From Halomonas sp. M4R1S46 (lineage in GTDB: Bacteria; Pseudomonadota; Gammaproteobacteria; Pseudomonadales; Halomonadaceae), in assembly GCF_025725685.1 (NCBI RefSeq), contig NZ_CP107008.1, forward strand, positions 3,534,001 through 3,598,000: a stretch of 64,000 bases of DNA, written 5' to 3'. This document shows positions 54,316 through 62,998 of the stretch, in pieces. Each line of letters opens with the position of its first letter. Position 1 is the stretch's first letter. A model generated the notes under the pieces. The model searched no databases, was not told the origin of the DNA, and saw only the letters and a list, made by a program, of their open reading frames with translations. Both the position numbers and the translations under genes were made by a program.

Positions 54316-55878
54316 TCAGCGTTCGGCGTTGACGCGCTCGAGATGGCGCCAGAAGCCGTCCGAATTGGTGTGGGAACGGCGATAGACCCCGAACAGTCGC
54401 TCATAGAGGTTCTGCAGGGCGGGATCGGGCGACACGCACTCCTCGGCCAGGAAGGGCGTCACCCAGGTCCGGCAGGCCTCGGCCAGGTCGCGGTGGTGTC
54501 CCAGGCACAGGCTTGCCACCATGGCAGCACCCGCGGCGCCGGTTTCGCCCCGCGTCAGGGTGCGCACCGGCACGCCCATCACCGAGGCGAGGATGGTGCA
54601 CAGCGTCCTGCTCTGGGCGGCGCCGCCGGTCAGCCGAAGCTCCTCCGGGTGAGCTTCCAGGGCGTGGTAGCAATCTCGGGCGGCGAAGGCGACGCCCTCG
54701 TAGATGGCCCGCACCATGTGCAGATGGTTGACCTCGGTGGAGAGGCCCAGGAACTGGGCCCGGGCACGGGGGTTGAAGAAAGGGCCGCGCTCGCCGTTGG
54801 CGCAGATGAAGGGGTGATAGATCAGCCGCCCCGGCTCGGTGGTGGCCAGCGCCGCATCGAGTCTCGGCAGCAGTCCCTCGGCGGTCAGCGGCGCTTCTCC
54901 CAACGCCTCGAGCATCTCGTTGAGCCCCTTGAGGAACCACTCCAGATTGAGAGTGGCGGCCATGTTGGAACACAGCTGGACCCAGGTGTCGGGCGCGACG
55001 CAAGGCATGGTGTAGCAGGACTGGTTGCTGAGCACGATGTCGCGCGAGTCCTCGCGCGCGCACAGGTGAGCCCCGGTGGTGCCGATGATGCTGCAGGCCA
55101 CTCGCTTGCCGGGCTCATAGACCCCGGCGCCCAGCCCCGTGGCCAGCATATCGACCGGTGCCAGTACCACCGGAGTGCCCTCGGTCACGCCGATCTGGCG
55201 GGCCACTTCGGCGCCGAGGACACCGTGCTCGCGGCTGCCGTCGACGATCCGCGGCAGTCGCTCGCGGTACCTGTCCAGGCCGAACGCATTGAGCACCGTG
55301 TCCGAGTAGTCGCCGCTGCGGAAGTCACCGTAGGTCCACAGCGCCTCGGCCGGATCGGTGGCGCGGTCGCCGGTCAGGCAGAAGTACAGCCAGTCCTTGC
55401 AGTGGAAGATGGTGGCCGCCGCGGCGACGCGATCGGGATCGTGGTGATCGAGCCAGCTCAGCTGGCCGCTCTGGATCGACTGGTTGAGCCCGGTGCCGGT
55501 GCACCGGTAGGTCTCGGGCCCGGTGCGGGTCGCCCGCCAATGGGAGACGATGTCGCTGGCGCGGCTGTCGAGCCATAGCAACGCATCCCCCACGGGCCGC
55601 CCCTCGGCGTCGATCATCCAGGTGCCGTCGCCCTGCCCGGTCACCGCGATGGCGGCCAGCCGCGGAACGAGCGCCGGGTGCTCGGCAAACAGGCGCTGGA
55701 GCGTGGTCCGGGCCGCCTCCCAGGTGCCCGGCAGACTCTGCTCGACGCCCCCGTCGGGAAGGGTCTCGAGGCGATTTGCGCACTGGGTCTTGGCCAATTC
55801 GCAGCCCTGGCGATCGAAGGCCACCGCCTTGATCACCGAGGTGCCGGCATCCAGACCGACGATCACGTCATCCTGCAT
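54316..55878 (-). CDS. eryA: Erythritol kinase EryA
   Basis: A 520-residue FGGY-family kinase; Brucella EryA has 519. The N-terminal phosphate loop VGLDAGTSVIKAVAFD and the segment IAVTGQGDGTWMIDAEGRPV closely follow EryA rather than glycerol or xylulose kinases. DALLWLDSRASDIV and the ATP-binding LTGGAAQSRTLCTILASVMG also match. It phosphorylates erythritol, the committing step. A GGGAGGTG site precedes the ATG. A 226-base gap to eryD upstream shows no further gene. Confidence 0.92.
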   Translation of the reverse strand: MQDDVIVGLDAGTSVIKAVAFDRQGCELAKTQCANRLETLPDGGVEQSLPGTWEAARTTLQRLFAEHPALVPRLAAIAVTGQGDGTWMIDAEGRPVGDALLWLDSRASDIVSHWRATRTGPETYRCTGTGLNQSIQSGQLSWLDHHDPDRVAAAATIFHCKDWLYFCLTGDRATDPAEALWTYGDFRSGDYSDTVLNAFGLDRYRERLPRIVDGSREHGVLGAEVARQIGVTEGTPVVLAPVDMLATGLGAGVYEPGKRVACSIIGTTGAHLCAREDSRDIVLSNQSCYTMPCVAPDTWVQLCSNMAATLNLEWFLKGLNEMLEALGEAPLTAEGLLPRLDAALATTEPGRLIYHPFICANGERGPFFNPRARAQFLGLSTEVNHLHMVRAIYEGVAFAARDCYHALEAHPEELRLTGGAAQSRTLCTILASVMGVPVRTLTRGETGAAGAAMVASLCLGHHRDLAEACRTWVTPFLAEECVSPDPALQNLYERLFGVYRRSHTNSDGFWRHLERVNAER

Positions 55879-56104
55879 GGGGCACCTCCCGAGCGGGGCC
55901 GGTGTCGAAGCGCGCGTTGGCGTTGTAGTGGGTCGGGCTCGACATGATGTTGTCTCTTGTTGTGAGCTGGCGTGCGGCGAGGCGGCGGCGCCGGGTGCAT
56001 CGAGGAAGATCGTCGGGCCCGGCGATGTTCGTCTCGCCTGTCGGCCATGCGCGTCTTCCGTTGTTGGCGTTGTTGTGGCGCGTCTCGGCTTGCGGTCGTG
56101 GTGG

Positions 56105-57088
56105 CTAGTCCGTCTCCTCGTCGAGCAGGTCCAGCACCGCACGGGCGACGACCTCATCGGTGATCAGTCCCTTGAGCAGCCCGCTGCGCAGCACCGAGAG
56201 GGTGGCGCGCACCTTCTCCTCGCCGCCGGCGACGGCGACGATGTGGTGGTCGCGCAGTTGCTCGAGGCCGAGCCCGAGGGTGCGTGCGTTGATCTCGGAA
56301 TCCACCCGATTGCCGTGGGCATCCAGGAACTGGCCCAGCAGTTCCGCCTCGGCGCCGGCCTCGTGCAGCCGGCGGGCATCCTCGGCGTCTATCTCGCCGA
56401 GCTCCATCAGCAACGAATGGCCCTGCGACGGCACCGCGCCCAGCCCCACCATGGTCAGGTCGGCGGCGGTGGCGATGTTGATGACGTCCTGGACGCTGCG
56501 CTGCTCCATCAGCACACGCTTGTGCTCGGCGGTGTCGGCGAACAGCGGCACCGGCAGCAGGTAGCCCTCGCCGCCGGTCTTGTCGACCAGGCGATGGATG
56601 ACGTCATAGGGGTTCAGGGCCATCTTGCGCACCACGCTGCCCAGTACCGGGACCATCTTGAGTCCCGAGCAGTCCATCTGCGGCAGGCAGTTGACCATCT
56701 CCGACAGGCTGCGGCCCCAACCCAGCCCCAGCACCTCGACGCTCTTGGCATCCAGCCGGCTCTTCAGGTAGTAGGCCGCGGCCATGCCCAGGTTAGCGAA
56801 GGGGTTGGCCTCCTCCTCCACCGGCATCGCCGGCACCACCGAGCACATCTCGAGGTTCATGCGCCGCTTGAGCTCGTCTTCCAGAGTCAGCAACGCCTCG
56901 GGCGAGCCCTTGATGAACACCTGCACCGCGCCCATCTCGTGGGCCGCGGCGATCAGCCGGTGCACCTTCATGCGCGACACCATCAGGCGGTCGGCGATCT
57001 GTGCCTGGGTATAGCCCCCCACATAGGAAAGCCAGGCCGCTCTCAGGGCCAGGTCGCTCTCGCTATAGCTGGGCGTGGGGTTTTTCAT
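56105..57088 (-). CDS. eryD: SorC-family regulator EryD
   Basis: A 327-residue regulator: helix-turn-helix GYTQAQIADRLMVSRMKVHR near the N-terminus and a SorC sugar-binding domain (VEVLGLGWGRSLSEMVNCLP, DLTMVGLGAVPSQG). It leads the catabolic operon eryD-eryA-eryB and transport genes, and is divergent from the isomerase pair. In Brucella EryD represses the ery operon and is relieved by erythritol. The same arrangement here supports that role. The 184-base divergent region holds a promoter and a small palindrome. Confidence 0.85.
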   Translation of the reverse strand: MKNPTPSYSESDLALRAAWLSYVGGYTQAQIADRLMVSRMKVHRLIAAAHEMGAVQVFIKGSPEALLTLEDELKRRMNLEMCSVVPAMPVEEEANPFANLGMAAAYYLKSRLDAKSVEVLGLGWGRSLSEMVNCLPQMDCSGLKMVPVLGSVVRKMALNPYDVIHRLVDKTGGEGYLLPVPLFADTAEHKRVLMEQRSVQDVINIATAADLTMVGLGAVPSQGHSLLMELGEIDAEDARRLHEAGAEAELLGQFLDAHGNRVDSEINARTLGLGLEQLRDHHIVAVAGGEEKVRATLSVLRSGLLKGLITDEVVARAVLDLLDEETD

Positions 57089-57101
57089 GGCTCTCTCCGT
57101 T

Positions 57102-57134
57102 TTGATATTTTGTTCATGTGCTGTTAAAAATAAC
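57102..57134 (+). promoter_or_regulatory. Promoter and palindrome in the ery divergent region
   Basis: TTGATA (57102-57107) and TAAAAA (57125-57130) are 17 bases apart and point toward the isomerase genes. The -10 overlaps GTTAAAAATAAC (57123-57134), an inverted GTTA-TAAC pair that could be an EryD contact site. Confidence 0.45.
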
Positions 57135-57272
57135 GCTAGAGGAGGTTATCGAGGCTGTCAAGGCGTTCCGCAACTGTCGGGCGTCGGCACCGGAACCCCC
57201 TCCAGAACGGGCCTGACGGCGCCACGATGCGGCGACACGGCCCCACCCACAACGACAAAGCGGGAGGTCAGC

Positions 57273-58067
57273 GTGCTCAAGCTCGCCGCCAATCTGACGT
57301 TCATGTTCACCGAGGTGCCCTTCCTCGAGCGCTTCGCCCGAGCCCGTGCCGCGGGCTTTCGCTACGTGGAGTTCCACAACCCCTATCCGTTCTGCGAGCG
57401 CCTCGAGGAGATCCGCGATGCCGCGGCCCGGGCCGGCGTGGGGATCATTCATTTCAACCTGCCGGGAGGTGACTGGGAGGCGGGCGAACGGGGCATCGCG
57501 GTGCTGCCGGATCGCACCGCCGAGTTCTTGCGGGGGCTCGACAGCACCATCGAGATCGCCACTCGGCTGGGCGCCAGCCAGCTCAACTGCCCGCTGGGCT
57601 ATCCGCGCCCGGACATGTCACAGGAGCTACAGCAGCGGACTCTGGTCGACAACCTGCGCCATGCCGCCGAGGCCACCGCCCAGGCCGGCATCCGCTTGTT
57701 GGTGGAACCACTCAACCCCCTCACGCACCCCGGCTACCCGCTGGTCAAAACGGCTCAGGCAGTGGCCCTTCAGGATGCCGTCGACCATCCCAACCTATTG
57801 ATCCAGTACGATTTCTATCAGATGCAGCGCTCCGAGGGAGAGCTCATCGAGACACTGCGCGGTCACCTGGATCGCATCGGTTTCGTCCAGTTGGCGGACA
57901 ATCCGGGACGCCACGAACCGGGCACGGGGGAGATCAACTACCGCTACCTGCTCGGCGAGCTGGAGCGCATGGCCTTCGATCGCTTCATCTCGCTGGAGTA
58001 CACCCCCAGTACCGGGACCGAGGCGTCGCTCGCGTGGATCCGCGACTACGGCATCCGCCACGCCTGA
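57273..58067 (+). CDS. Hydroxypyruvate-isomerase-family TIM barrel, likely EryC equivalent
   Basis: A 264-residue (beta/alpha)8 sugar isomerase of the Hyi/OtnI family: LAANLTFMFTEVPFLERFAR opens the protein. The metal-site segments are RLLVEPLNPL, LIQYDFYQMQRSEGEL, DNPGRHEPGTGEINY and ISLEYTP. In the erythritol pathway of Brucella a TIM-barrel protein (EryC) racemises L- to D-3-tetrulose 4-phosphate; this gene occupies that pathway slot. The start is a GTG after GGGAGGTCAGC. It is cotranscribed with tpiA2 50 bases on. Activity on tetrulose phosphate is inferred from context. Confidence 0.8.
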   Translation: MLKLAANLTFMFTEVPFLERFARARAAGFRYVEFHNPYPFCERLEEIRDAAARAGVGIIHFNLPGGDWEAGERGIAVLPDRTAEFLRGLDSTIEIATRLGASQLNCPLGYPRPDMSQELQQRTLVDNLRHAAEATAQAGIRLLVEPLNPLTHPGYPLVKTAQAVALQDAVDHPNLLIQYDFYQMQRSEGELIETLRGHLDRIGFVQLADNPGRHEPGTGEINYRYLLGELERMAFDRFISLEYTPSTGTEASLAWIRDYGIRHA

Positions 58068-58117
58068 CGTCCGTTACGGCATCGACGACACCGACTGACC
58101 ACACGAGGAAACTCATC

Positions 58118-58894
58118 ATGACCACGCCATTCTGGGTAGGCACCAGCTGGAAGATGAACAAGACGCTGGGCGAGGCCGCCAACTACTGCGCCGCCCTGCA
58201 GGACGCCGAACTGCTGCGCGACCCGCAACTGCAAGGCTTCGTGATTCCGCCCTTCACCGCGCTGAGCGAGGTGTGTCGGGCCCTGGCCGACACGTCGGTG
58301 ATGGTGGGCGCCCAGAACATGCACTGGGCCGATTCGGGCGCCTACACCGGGGAGGTGTCGCCGCCGATGGTCCGGGACTGCGGTGCCGACATCGTCGAGC
58401 TGGGACACTCGGAGCGGCGCGAGTACTACAACGAGACCGACACGGCGATCAACCGCAAGGTCAAGGCCGCTCTGGCCCAGGGGCTTCGTCCGTTGATCTG
58501 CGTGGGCGAGACCGCCGAGGAGAAGGCGCTGGGCGTGGCCGCCGACACCGTGATCCGCCAGTGCCGGATCGCCCTGAGTGGCGTCCCAGACGAGGCCATG
58601 GACCGCGTGCTGATTGCCTACGAGCCGGTATGGGCGATTGGTGAGCACGGCACTCCCGCCACGGCCGAGGATGCCGGCTGGATGCACCGCCGGATCCGCG
58701 AGGCGCTGCCGACCACGTCCCAAGGCACTCCCCAGCCGGTGCTCTACGGCGGCAGCGTCAACCTCGCCAACTGTGCCGAGCTCGCCGCCCTGCCCGAGGT
58801 CGCCGGCCTGTTCATCGGTCGCAGCGCCTGGCAGCCGGAGGGACTGCTCGGCATTACCGAGCGCGTACTCGAGGTCCGGCGACCCCTGGCCTGA
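58118..58894 (+). CDS. eryH: Second triose-phosphate isomerase, probable EryH
   Basis: A 258-residue TIM of normal fold: WKMNKTLGEAANYC carries the catalytic Lys, LGHSERRE the His, and IAYEPVWAIG the Glu. The phosphate-binding LYGGSVNLANC follows. In Brucella the TpiA2 paralogue EryH isomerises D-3-tetrulose 4-phosphate to D-erythrulose 4-phosphate. The location beside the TIM-barrel isomerase and divergent to eryD-eryA-eryB supports this over a glycolytic role. The ribosome-binding site is CGAGGAAAC. Confidence 0.85.
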   Translation: MTTPFWVGTSWKMNKTLGEAANYCAALQDAELLRDPQLQGFVIPPFTALSEVCRALADTSVMVGAQNMHWADSGAYTGEVSPPMVRDCGADIVELGHSERREYYNETDTAINRKVKAALAQGLRPLICVGETAEEKALGVAADTVIRQCRIALSGVPDEAMDRVLIAYEPVWAIGEHGTPATAEDAGWMHRRIREALPTTSQGTPQPVLYGGSVNLANCAELAALPEVAGLFIGRSAWQPEGLLGITERVLEVRRPLA

Positions 58895-58912
58895 GGTCCC
58901 GGCGCCAGACAT

Positions 58913-58938
58913 AAAAAAACCCCGGCGCGAGGCCGGGG
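58913..58938 (-). terminator. Rho-independent terminator of the malEFG operon
   Basis: Read on the minus strand, CCCCGGC pairs with GCCGGGG around five bases and is followed by seven T. It lies 43 bases after the malG stop. It also marks the junction between the polyol island and the maltose genes. Confidence 0.9.
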
Positions 58939-58980
58939 AAGCGGGAGTCCCAGACGGGACGAGGAAGTCAGGGTGGGGGC

Positions 58981-59871
58981 TCAGCCCTTGACGCCCCCCG
59001 AGGTCAGCCCGCCGACGATCCAGCGCTGGCAGAGCAGGAAGACCAGGGTGATCGGCAGGCCGGAGAGCACCGCTGCGGCGGCGAAGTCACCCCAGCGCTG
59101 GTTGTGCTCGGCGAGGTACTGCTGGGCGCCGACGGCCAGGGTCAGCTTGTCCTCGTCGAGCAGCAGTACCGAGGCCATCGGGTACTCCATGATCGACATG
59201 ATGAAGGCGAGGATGAACACCACCATCAGGATCGGCACCGACAGCGGCAGCAGGATGTGGCGGAAGGCCTGCCAGGTGCTGGCACCGTCGACCATGGCGG
59301 CCTCCTCGAGAGAACCGTCGATGGACTCGAAGTAGCCCTTGATGGTCCAGATGTGCAGCGCCACCGCCCCCAGCGAGGCGAGGATCAACGAACCGTGGGT
59401 ATTGATGCCCAGCCAGGGCACCAGCTGTCCCAGGCGATCGAACAGGGCATAGAGGGCCACCAGCGACAGTACCGCCGGGAACATCTGGAAGATCAGCATG
59501 CCCTTGAGGATCGGCGCCTTGCCCTTGAAGCGCATGCGCGCGAAGGCATAGGCGCTGGTGGTGGAGAGCGCCAGGATCATCAACGAGGACACCACCGCCA
59601 CCTTGATCGAGTTCCACAGCCACAGCAGCACCGGGAACGGCGGCTGGACGACGCTGCCGTCGGGGCGCTCCCAGGGCATGCCGAAGGCCAGCGCCCAGTG
59701 CTCCAGGGAGAAGCGCTCGGGGATCAGGCTGCCGGTGGCGAAGTTGCCCTCGCGGAAGGAGATCGAGATCACCAGCAGCAGCGGGAACACCACCAGGGCG
59801 ACGAAGCCCAGCAGGGCCAGATGGGCACCCAGCCTGCGGGTGCGAATGGAACGGGGTTGAACCATGGCCAT
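58981..59871 (-). CDS. malG: Maltose ABC transporter permease MalG
   Basis: A 296-residue permease, the E. coli length, with six membrane segments. The EAA loop that contacts MalK reads EEAAMVDGASTWQAFRHILL. The C-terminus ends in GGLTSGGVKG, the MalG-type tail that enters the substrate channel in the homologue. AGAGGAG eight bases upstream supports this start over the Met two codons later. It follows malF with a 13-base gap. Confidence 0.94.
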   Translation of the reverse strand: MAMVQPRSIRTRRLGAHLALLGFVALVVFPLLLVISISFREGNFATGSLIPERFSLEHWALAFGMPWERPDGSVVQPPFPVLLWLWNSIKVAVVSSLMILALSTTSAYAFARMRFKGKAPILKGMLIFQMFPAVLSLVALYALFDRLGQLVPWLGINTHGSLILASLGAVALHIWTIKGYFESIDGSLEEAAMVDGASTWQAFRHILLPLSVPILMVVFILAFIMSIMEYPMASVLLLDEDKLTLAVGAQQYLAEHNQRWGDFAAAAVLSGLPITLVFLLCQRWIVGGLTSGGVKG

Positions 59872-59884
59872 GAGACGACTCCTC

Positions 59885-61459
59885 TTAGACCTTGACCTTG
59901 GACAGGCGCAGGTTGAGCGCCGACAGGCCGACCACCAGCAGGAAGATCATGGTGGCGATGGCCGCCGCCAGGCCGAATTGCTGGCCGGCGTCCTTGAAGG
60001 CGATACGGTAGGTGTAACTGACCAGCAGGTCGGTGGTGCCCGCCGGCGTGCTGGCGCCGAGAATGTCCGGGCTCCCTTCGGTGAGCAGGGCGATCAGCAC
60101 GAAGTTGTTGAAGTTGAAGGCGAAGGCGGCGATCAGCAGCGGCGTGAGCGGCTTGAGGATCAGCGGCAGGGTGATCCTGAACAAGTTGGTCAGCGGCCCG
60201 CCACCGTCCACCGCCGAGGCTTCGAAGAGGTCGCGGGGGATCGACTGGATCAACCCCATGCACAACAGCAGCATGTAGGGATACCCGAGCCAGGCGTTGA
60301 CGATCAGCAGCATGGTGCGGGCCAGCGCCGGATCGGTGAACCAGTTGGGGCTGATGCCGAACAGATTCTCGAGGATCAGGTTTATCTCGCCGTAGTTCTG
60401 GTTGAACATGCCCTTGAAGATCAGGATCGAGATGAAGGCCGGCACCGCATAGGGCAGGATCAGCAGGGTGCGGTAGATGGCCTTGCCTTTGAGCTGATCC
60501 CACTGCAGCAGCGATGCCAGGATGAAGCCCAGCGCCAGGGTGGAGACCACCGTCAGCCCGGCGAAGACGAAGGTCCAGACGAAGATCTGCAGGAAGGGCC
60601 CGCGGATGTCCGGGTCGGTGAAGATCTTGGTGTAATTGTCCAGGCCCACCGACACCGGCCAGCCGGGGGTGAGGCGCTCGCCATCCTCGGTAACGAAGAA
60701 GCCGGTCTCCTGGTCGGGGATCAGGGTGGTGCCGTCGCGAAGGTCGGTCAGGCTGCCGTCGGGATTCTCTTCGAAGCGAGGCAGTATCGGCGCGAAGCTG
60801 CGCAGGCCCGCCATCTTGAGCTCGGTGCCGTCCGGCGTCACCAGGGTCAGGCCCTGCAGGCGGTCGCGCAGGGCGATCACCTCGCGGATGCCCAGTGCCT
60901 CGCCCGGCGGGGCCGCCTGGGCCGGTTCGACCGCCAGGGGTTGCCCTGCCACGGCCTGTGCCAGCGGGCGGGACACCAGTTGCCGCGTGCCTTCCAGGTC
61001 GCTGGCCCCCCTGGCGTCCAGATAGAGGCGCGTGCGATTGCCCTCGCGGACTAGCTGGAAGTCGAAGGCCTGACCCTCGGCCTGGTAGGTCTGGTCGAGG
61101 AACTGGGCTCGCACCCGCTCCTCGCTGAGCAGGTTGCTCGAACTGTAGTTGCTGAAGCTGATGCCGATGGTATAGACCAGCGGGAAGATCACGAACACGC
61201 CCATCCCGGCGAGCGCCGGGAAGATATAGCGATGACTCATCAGCTCACGCCTGCCGAACACGATCGCCAGGCTGGCCCCCAGCACCAGGAACAGCAGCGA
61301 GAACATCCACTGGCCGCGCAGGTGGAAGGCCACCACCAGCCACAGCGTGGCCAGCACCAGCAGTGCCGTCAGTGCACGCAGCGCCCAGCGGGTATAGCGC
61401 TCGGCGGGGTAGCGGGAGCGATGGCGCGGCAAGCCGCGCGAGGCATTGGTTATAAACAT
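59885..61459 (-). CDS. malF: Maltose ABC transporter permease MalF
   Basis: A 524-residue permease with eight membrane segments and the large periplasmic P2 loop (about residues 100-275) found in enterobacterial MalF. GLQSIP-like content appears as MGLIQSIPRDLFEASAVDG, with the EAA-type loop PRDLFEASAVDGGGPLTNLF. It forms the channel with MalG and docks to MalE. It starts 75 bases downstream of malE. Confidence 0.94.
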   Translation of the reverse strand: MFITNASRGLPRHRSRYPAERYTRWALRALTALLVLATLWLVVAFHLRGQWMFSLLFLVLGASLAIVFGRRELMSHRYIFPALAGMGVFVIFPLVYTIGISFSNYSSSNLLSEERVRAQFLDQTYQAEGQAFDFQLVREGNRTRLYLDARGASDLEGTRQLVSRPLAQAVAGQPLAVEPAQAAPPGEALGIREVIALRDRLQGLTLVTPDGTELKMAGLRSFAPILPRFEENPDGSLTDLRDGTTLIPDQETGFFVTEDGERLTPGWPVSVGLDNYTKIFTDPDIRGPFLQIFVWTFVFAGLTVVSTLALGFILASLLQWDQLKGKAIYRTLLILPYAVPAFISILIFKGMFNQNYGEINLILENLFGISPNWFTDPALARTMLLIVNAWLGYPYMLLLCMGLIQSIPRDLFEASAVDGGGPLTNLFRITLPLILKPLTPLLIAAFAFNFNNFVLIALLTEGSPDILGASTPAGTTDLLVSYTYRIAFKDAGQQFGLAAAIATMIFLLVVGLSALNLRLSKVKV

Positions 61460-61534
61460 GGGATCACCTGCGGTCTGCCCCGGCCTGGCGGTGGTTCATG
61501 GCCGGCCGGGTACCTGGGCACTGGAAGGGAGGCG

Positions 61535-62731
61535 TTACTCGATGGCGTTACGGATGCGCCCGGCGGCGGCATCCAGCGCCGCCTGGGGAGCCTGTCGGCC
61601 GCTGCCGATGTTCTCCAGCGCCGGCCCCATGGCCGACCAGAAGGCGCCCATTTCGGGAATGTTCGGCATCGGGGCGCCGAGTTCGGCGTTCTCCAGGGTC
61701 GCGGCGATCCGCGGATCGGACTCCAGGTCCTGCTGGTAGGCCTTGTGGGCCATGGCGCCCAACGAGCCATCGCCGTTGAAGGTGCGCAGGCCCTGCTCCT
61801 CGAGCAGATAGCTCTCGAGGAACTCGGTGGCCAGGAAGTCGTTGGGCGAGGCCGAGTTGATCATCGCGGCCATCACCCCGAACATCGGCTTGGCGCGCTG
61901 GTCGCCGACCCGGGGCAGCAGCGCCACGCCGAAGTCGATGCCGCTCTTCTCCAGGTTGCTCCAGGCCCAGGGACCGTTGATCATGGTGGCCACCTCGCCC
62001 TTGTTGAAGCGGGTGTCGGTGACGCTGTAGTCGGTGCCTTCGGGCAGCACGCCGGTCTCGATCAACTCACGCAGCACGCGGGCGCCTTCCACGGCACCGG
62101 CGTTGTTGACGCCGATATCGCCGACGTCATAGCCGGTCTCGGAGCTGCGGTAGGGGTAGCCGCCGTTGGCGGCCAACAACGTCCAGCTGAAGTAGGGTTC
62201 GCCGTAATCGAAGAGGATCGCCTTCTTGCCCTCCTTCACCAATTCAGCATCGAGCTCTTTGAGCTCGGCGAAGCTCTCGGGCGCCTCCTCCACCAGGGCC
62301 TTGTTGTAGATCAGGCCCAGCGACTCCACCGAGATCGGGTAGCCGTAGGTCCCCCCGTTCCACTCGACGGCGTCCCAGGTGAAGTCGAAGTAGCGATCGC
62401 GAAAGTCCTCGCTCGGCGCCACTGGCCGCAGCAGGCCGCTCTTGGCCCACTCACCCATGCGATCATGGGCGAAGATGACGATGTCCGGCCCCTGGCCGCT
62501 GCCCGCCGCCTGTTGGAAGCGGTTGGTCATGTCATCGGGGTGGACGATGTCGATGGCGATCCCGGTGTCGGCGGTGAACCGCTCGGCCACCTCGCGGATG
62601 CCCTGGGGGCCCTTGTTGTCGCCGATCCAGATGGTCAGGCTGTCGTCCTCGAAGGCCATTGCCGGGAGGGCGGCGCCGGCGCTCAGGCTGGCGGCCAGCA
62701 GCGGAGTGAGGATGGCGTGGCGTCGGGTCAT
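61535..62731 (-). CDS. malE: Maltose-binding protein MalE
   Basis: A 398-residue periplasmic binding protein; E. coli MalE has 396. The signal peptide MTRRHAILTPLLAASLSAGA ends at AMA. LTIWIGDNKGPQGIREVAER, GQGPDIVIFAHDRMGEWAKS and NGPWAWSNLEKSGIDFGVAL follow the MalE fold. It binds maltose and maltodextrins and delivers them to MalFG. Its mRNA leader is very rich in CAACAACA. It is divergent from the amylase, with MalT boxes between. Confidence 0.95.
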   Translation of the reverse strand: MTRRHAILTPLLAASLSAGAALPAMAFEDDSLTIWIGDNKGPQGIREVAERFTADTGIAIDIVHPDDMTNRFQQAAGSGQGPDIVIFAHDRMGEWAKSGLLRPVAPSEDFRDRYFDFTWDAVEWNGGTYGYPISVESLGLIYNKALVEEAPESFAELKELDAELVKEGKKAILFDYGEPYFSWTLLAANGGYPYRSSETGYDVGDIGVNNAGAVEGARVLRELIETGVLPEGTDYSVTDTRFNKGEVATMINGPWAWSNLEKSGIDFGVALLPRVGDQRAKPMFGVMAAMINSASPNDFLATEFLESYLLEEQGLRTFNGDGSLGAMAHKAYQQDLESDPRIAATLENAELGAPMPNIPEMGAFWSAMGPALENIGSGRQAPQAALDAAAGRIRNAIE

Positions 62732-62848
62732 GGGTCGCTACCTCGAGTGTTGTCGTGGCGTGTTGTGTTGTTGTGGCGTCACCCCGTACTCGCGCAGGCG
62801 GCACGGGATGCCGATAGCCCCTAGCCTGGTCAATCCGGGGCAGGGCTT

Positions 62849-62926
62849 CCTCCTCCCCGAGGGGCGCAGGGGTGGCGTATGGGTGGGGCGTAGGGAGGGG
62901 GAAGCCAGTCATCCTGCAGGAGGAGG
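62849..62926. promoter_or_regulatory. MalT boxes between malE and the amylase
   Basis: GGGGAGGAGG on the minus strand (62849-62858) is an exact match to the MalT-box consensus. A core GGATGA on the minus strand lies at 62909-62914. CAGGAGGAGG on the plus strand (62917-62926) matches eight of ten. The cluster sits in the 267-base divergent region and could activate both malEFG and the amylase. No other gene is in this gap. Confidence 0.65.
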
Positions 62927-62998
62927 CCAGGTTCGATGCTCGCCGCTAGCATGGGTCGGACCATGCCTTCCCTCCACGACAACCACAACGGGATGCCC

